DNA of 64,000 bases, from positions 227,328 through 291,327 of the forward strand of contig NZ_BBZF01000015.1 in NCBI RefSeq assembly GCF_020884795.1, read 5' to 3'. Below are positions 62,436-64,000 of this stretch, in pieces. The position numbers and the translations under genes are program-made. Position 1 is the stretch's first letter. Every line of letters begins with the position of its first letter. The notes beneath the pieces are model-generated. The model had not been told where the DNA came from. It saw nothing but the letters and a program-made list of their open reading frames with translations, and searched no databases. The DNA comes from Micromonospora okii (GTDB taxonomy: Bacteria > Actinomycetota > Actinomycetes > Mycobacteriales > Micromonosporaceae).

Positions 62436-64000
62436 GTGGAGGAGTTCGACTACGTCGTCGTGGGCGCGGGCGCGGCCGGCTGCGTGCTGGCCAACCGGCT
62501 CAGCGAGGACCCGGGCACCCGGGTGCTGCTGATCGAGGCGGGCGGCTGGGACAACAGCCCGTTCGTCCGCATCCCCAAGGGGTTCAGCAGGCTGATGGAC
62601 GACCGGCGCACCGCCTGGCACTACCCGGCGGAGGCGGGGCCGACCCGGCGGGAGGTGTGGCAGCGCGGCCGGATGGTCGGTGGGTCCAGCTCGATCAACG
62701 GCATGGTCTACGGCCGGGGCGACCGGGTCGACTACGACGAGCTGGAGCGACTCGGCAACCCCGGCTGGGGGTGGGACACCATGCTGCCGATCTTCAAGCG
62801 GCTGGAGGACCACCCGCTGGGCGCCTCCGAGGTGCGCGGCGCGGGCGGGCCGCTGCTGCTGTCGTCGGCGACCGGCACCGACGAGCTCTGCGAGGACGTG
62901 ATCGCCGCCGGGGAGGCGCTGGGCTGGCGGCGGGCCGACGACCTGAACGCCGACGACGACGAGCGCATCGGCTACCTCACGGCGACCATCCGGGACGGCC
63001 GCCGGGTCAGCGCCGCCGACGCGTTCCTGCACCCGGTGCGGAGCCGACCCAACCTGACCGTCGCCGTGGACACGGTGGTGCGGCGGGTCCTCGTCCGGGC
63101 GGGCCGGGCGATCGGGGTGCGGGCCCGCAGCCGGGGGCGCACGGTCGACTACGCCGCCGCGGCCGAGGTCGTCCTCGCCGCCGGGGCCATCGCCACCCCG
63201 CACCTGTTGCAGCTCTCCGGCATCGGGCCCGCCGACACGCTGCGCCGGGCCGGCGTCGACGTGCTGCTCGACCGCCCCCGCGTCGGACGCGGGCTGCGCG
63301 AGCACCGGTCGATGCGGGCGCAGTTCCGGCTGCGGCGGCCCGGCGGCTACAACCACATGCTGGGCAGCCTGGTCGGGCAGGGGCTGGCGGCGCTGCGGTA
63401 CGCGCTGACCCGGTGCGGCCCGCTGAGCCTGCCGGTGCACGACGTCGGCGCGCACATCCGCTCCACCCCCGACGCCGAGCGCCCCGACGCCCAGTTGCTG
63501 GTCGCGCCCTTCTCGGCGGCGCCGCCGAGGCCCGGCCGGGCACTGGAGCTGGAGACGGAGCCGGGAATGATGGGGCTGTGCACGGTGACCCGGCCGGACA
63601 GCGAGGGCAGCCTGGCGATCACCTCCGCCGACCCGCTCGCCCCGCCCCGGATCGTCGCCAACTACCTCGACACCGCCCACGACCGGCGGGTCGCCGTGGA
63701 CGCCTTCCGCCGGCTGCGGGAGCTCTTCGCCACCGCGCCGATCGCCGGGCGGATCGCCGCCGAGACCGTGCCCGGCCCGGACGTGCGCGGCGAGCGGGAG
63801 CTCGTGGAGGCGGCGCTGGAGCTGGGCTACTGCGGCTACCACGCGGTCGGCACCGCCGCGATGGGCTCCGGCGACGACCACGTGGTCGACCCCGCGCTGC
63901 GGGTGCGCGGGGTGCACGGGCTGCGGGTGGCGGACGCCTCCGTGCTGCCGGTGCTGGTCTCCGGCTACCTCAACGCCCCGGTGATGGCGCTGGCCTGGCG
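62436..64000 (+). CDS. GMC family FAD-dependent oxidoreductase (3'-truncated)
   Basis: A choline dehydrogenase/glucose-oxidase-like flavoenzyme, open at the right edge after 521 codons. FAD motif FDYVVVGAGAAGCVLANRLS, VLLIEAGG, the GMC signature region RGRMVGGSSSINGMVYGRG and the second signature GAIATPHLLQLSGIGP. Near the end, GYCGYHAVGTAAMG carries the catalytic His and SGYLNAPVMALAW the second catalytic position (Asn here, as in many alcohol oxidases). Only about 10-20 residues are missing. It oxidises an alcohol; substrate unknown. GTG at 62436 (VEEFDYVVVGAG). Confidence 0.93.
   Translation, partial: MEEFDYVVVGAGAAGCVLANRLSEDPGTRVLLIEAGGWDNSPFVRIPKGFSRLMDDRRTAWHYPAEAGPTRREVWQRGRMVGGSSSINGMVYGRGDRVDYDELERLGNPGWGWDTMLPIFKRLEDHPLGASEVRGAGGPLLLSSATGTDELCEDVIAAGEALGWRRADDLNADDDERIGYLTATIRDGRRVSAADAFLHPVRSRPNLTVAVDTVVRRVLVRAGRAIGVRARSRGRTVDYAAAAEVVLAAGAIATPHLLQLSGIGPADTLRRAGVDVLLDRPRVGRGLREHRSMRAQFRLRRPGGYNHMLGSLVGQGLAALRYALTRCGPLSLPVHDVGAHIRSTPDAERPDAQLLVAPFSAAPPRPGRALELETEPGMMGLCTVTRPDSEGSLAITSADPLAPPRIVANYLDTAHDRRVAVDAFRRLRELFATAPIAGRIAAETVPGPDVRGERELVEAALELGYCGYHAVGTAAMGSGDDHVVDPALRVRGVHGLRVADASVLPVLVSGYLNAPVMALAW

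Overview
The window is chromosomal DNA from a very GC-rich actinomycete, most like Micromonospora or a close relative (inference). Support: strong G/C bias at third codon positions, many GTG/TTG starts, probable leaderless genes with a TANNNT box 6-7 nt before the start codon, a mycothiol-dependent maleylpyruvate isomerase family enzyme, an XRE/DUF5753 regulator, a CoaE-GrpB fusion and ANTAR signalling. The order uvrA ... MBL hydrolase ... uvrB ... coaE ... rpsA ... polA ... ANTAR regulator ... tesB-pyk follows the conserved actinobacterial block known in Mycobacterium tuberculosis (Rv1638 back to Rv1617), with accessory genes between the core genes. Both window ends cut genes: a penicillin-acylase-type hydrolase on the left and a GMC oxidoreductase on the right.

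Layout. 0-10 kb: secreted acylase 3' end, Rieske lipoprotein, uvrA, rsgA, MDMPI-like enzyme, MBL hydrolase, DedA protein, a methyltransferase and a cold-shock gene. 10-16 kb: MarR regulator divergent from an MMPL exporter, typA, a methyltransferase. 16-21 kb: a peptidoglycan-turnover group (beta-lactamase-like hydrolase, dipeptide epimerase, NlpC/P60 peptidase) with a tyrosine phosphatase, then terC behind a yybP-ykoY manganese riboswitch. 21-26 kb: monooxygenase, a degenerate stretch with a truncated SDR gene, XRE regulator, uvrB. 26-33 kb: a membrane protein with an internal duplication, coaE, a PadR/GyrI-like pair, rpsA. 33-39.5 kb: methyltransferase, Uma2, DUF2945/DUF3140 pair, SDR-MerR operon, polA. 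39.5-47.2 kb: eight minus-strand genes for two amino-acid ABC importers (polar and branched-chain type). 47-50.3 kb: propeller-like lipoprotein, ANTAR response regulator, and a tRNA of unusual design followed directly by a helix-turn-helix/LAGLIDADG protein. 50-56.5 kb: cystathionine/methionine gamma-lyase family enzyme divergent from an Lrp regulator, LLM oxidoreductase, aromatic amino acid decarboxylase, TauE exporter with a cysteine-free Rrf2 regulator. 56.6-64 kb: Ser/Thr kinase paired with a solute-binding/VWA protein, tesB, pyk, GMC oxidoreductase.

Most of the window is housekeeping. The best candidate for an undescribed system is at 49.43-50.29 kb: a class-I-shaped tRNA with a CAA (Leu) anticodon, 34 bp upstream of a freestanding LAGLIDADG protein. 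Other points of interest are several regulator/target pairs with visible operators (SDR-MerR, Rrf2-TauE, MarR-MMPL, PadR-GyrI, Lrp-gamma-lyase), the kinase/VWA pair, and AT-rich perfect inverted repeats at 23.9 and 47.4 kb. I found no CRISPR array, insertion sequence, prophage or biosynthetic cluster.
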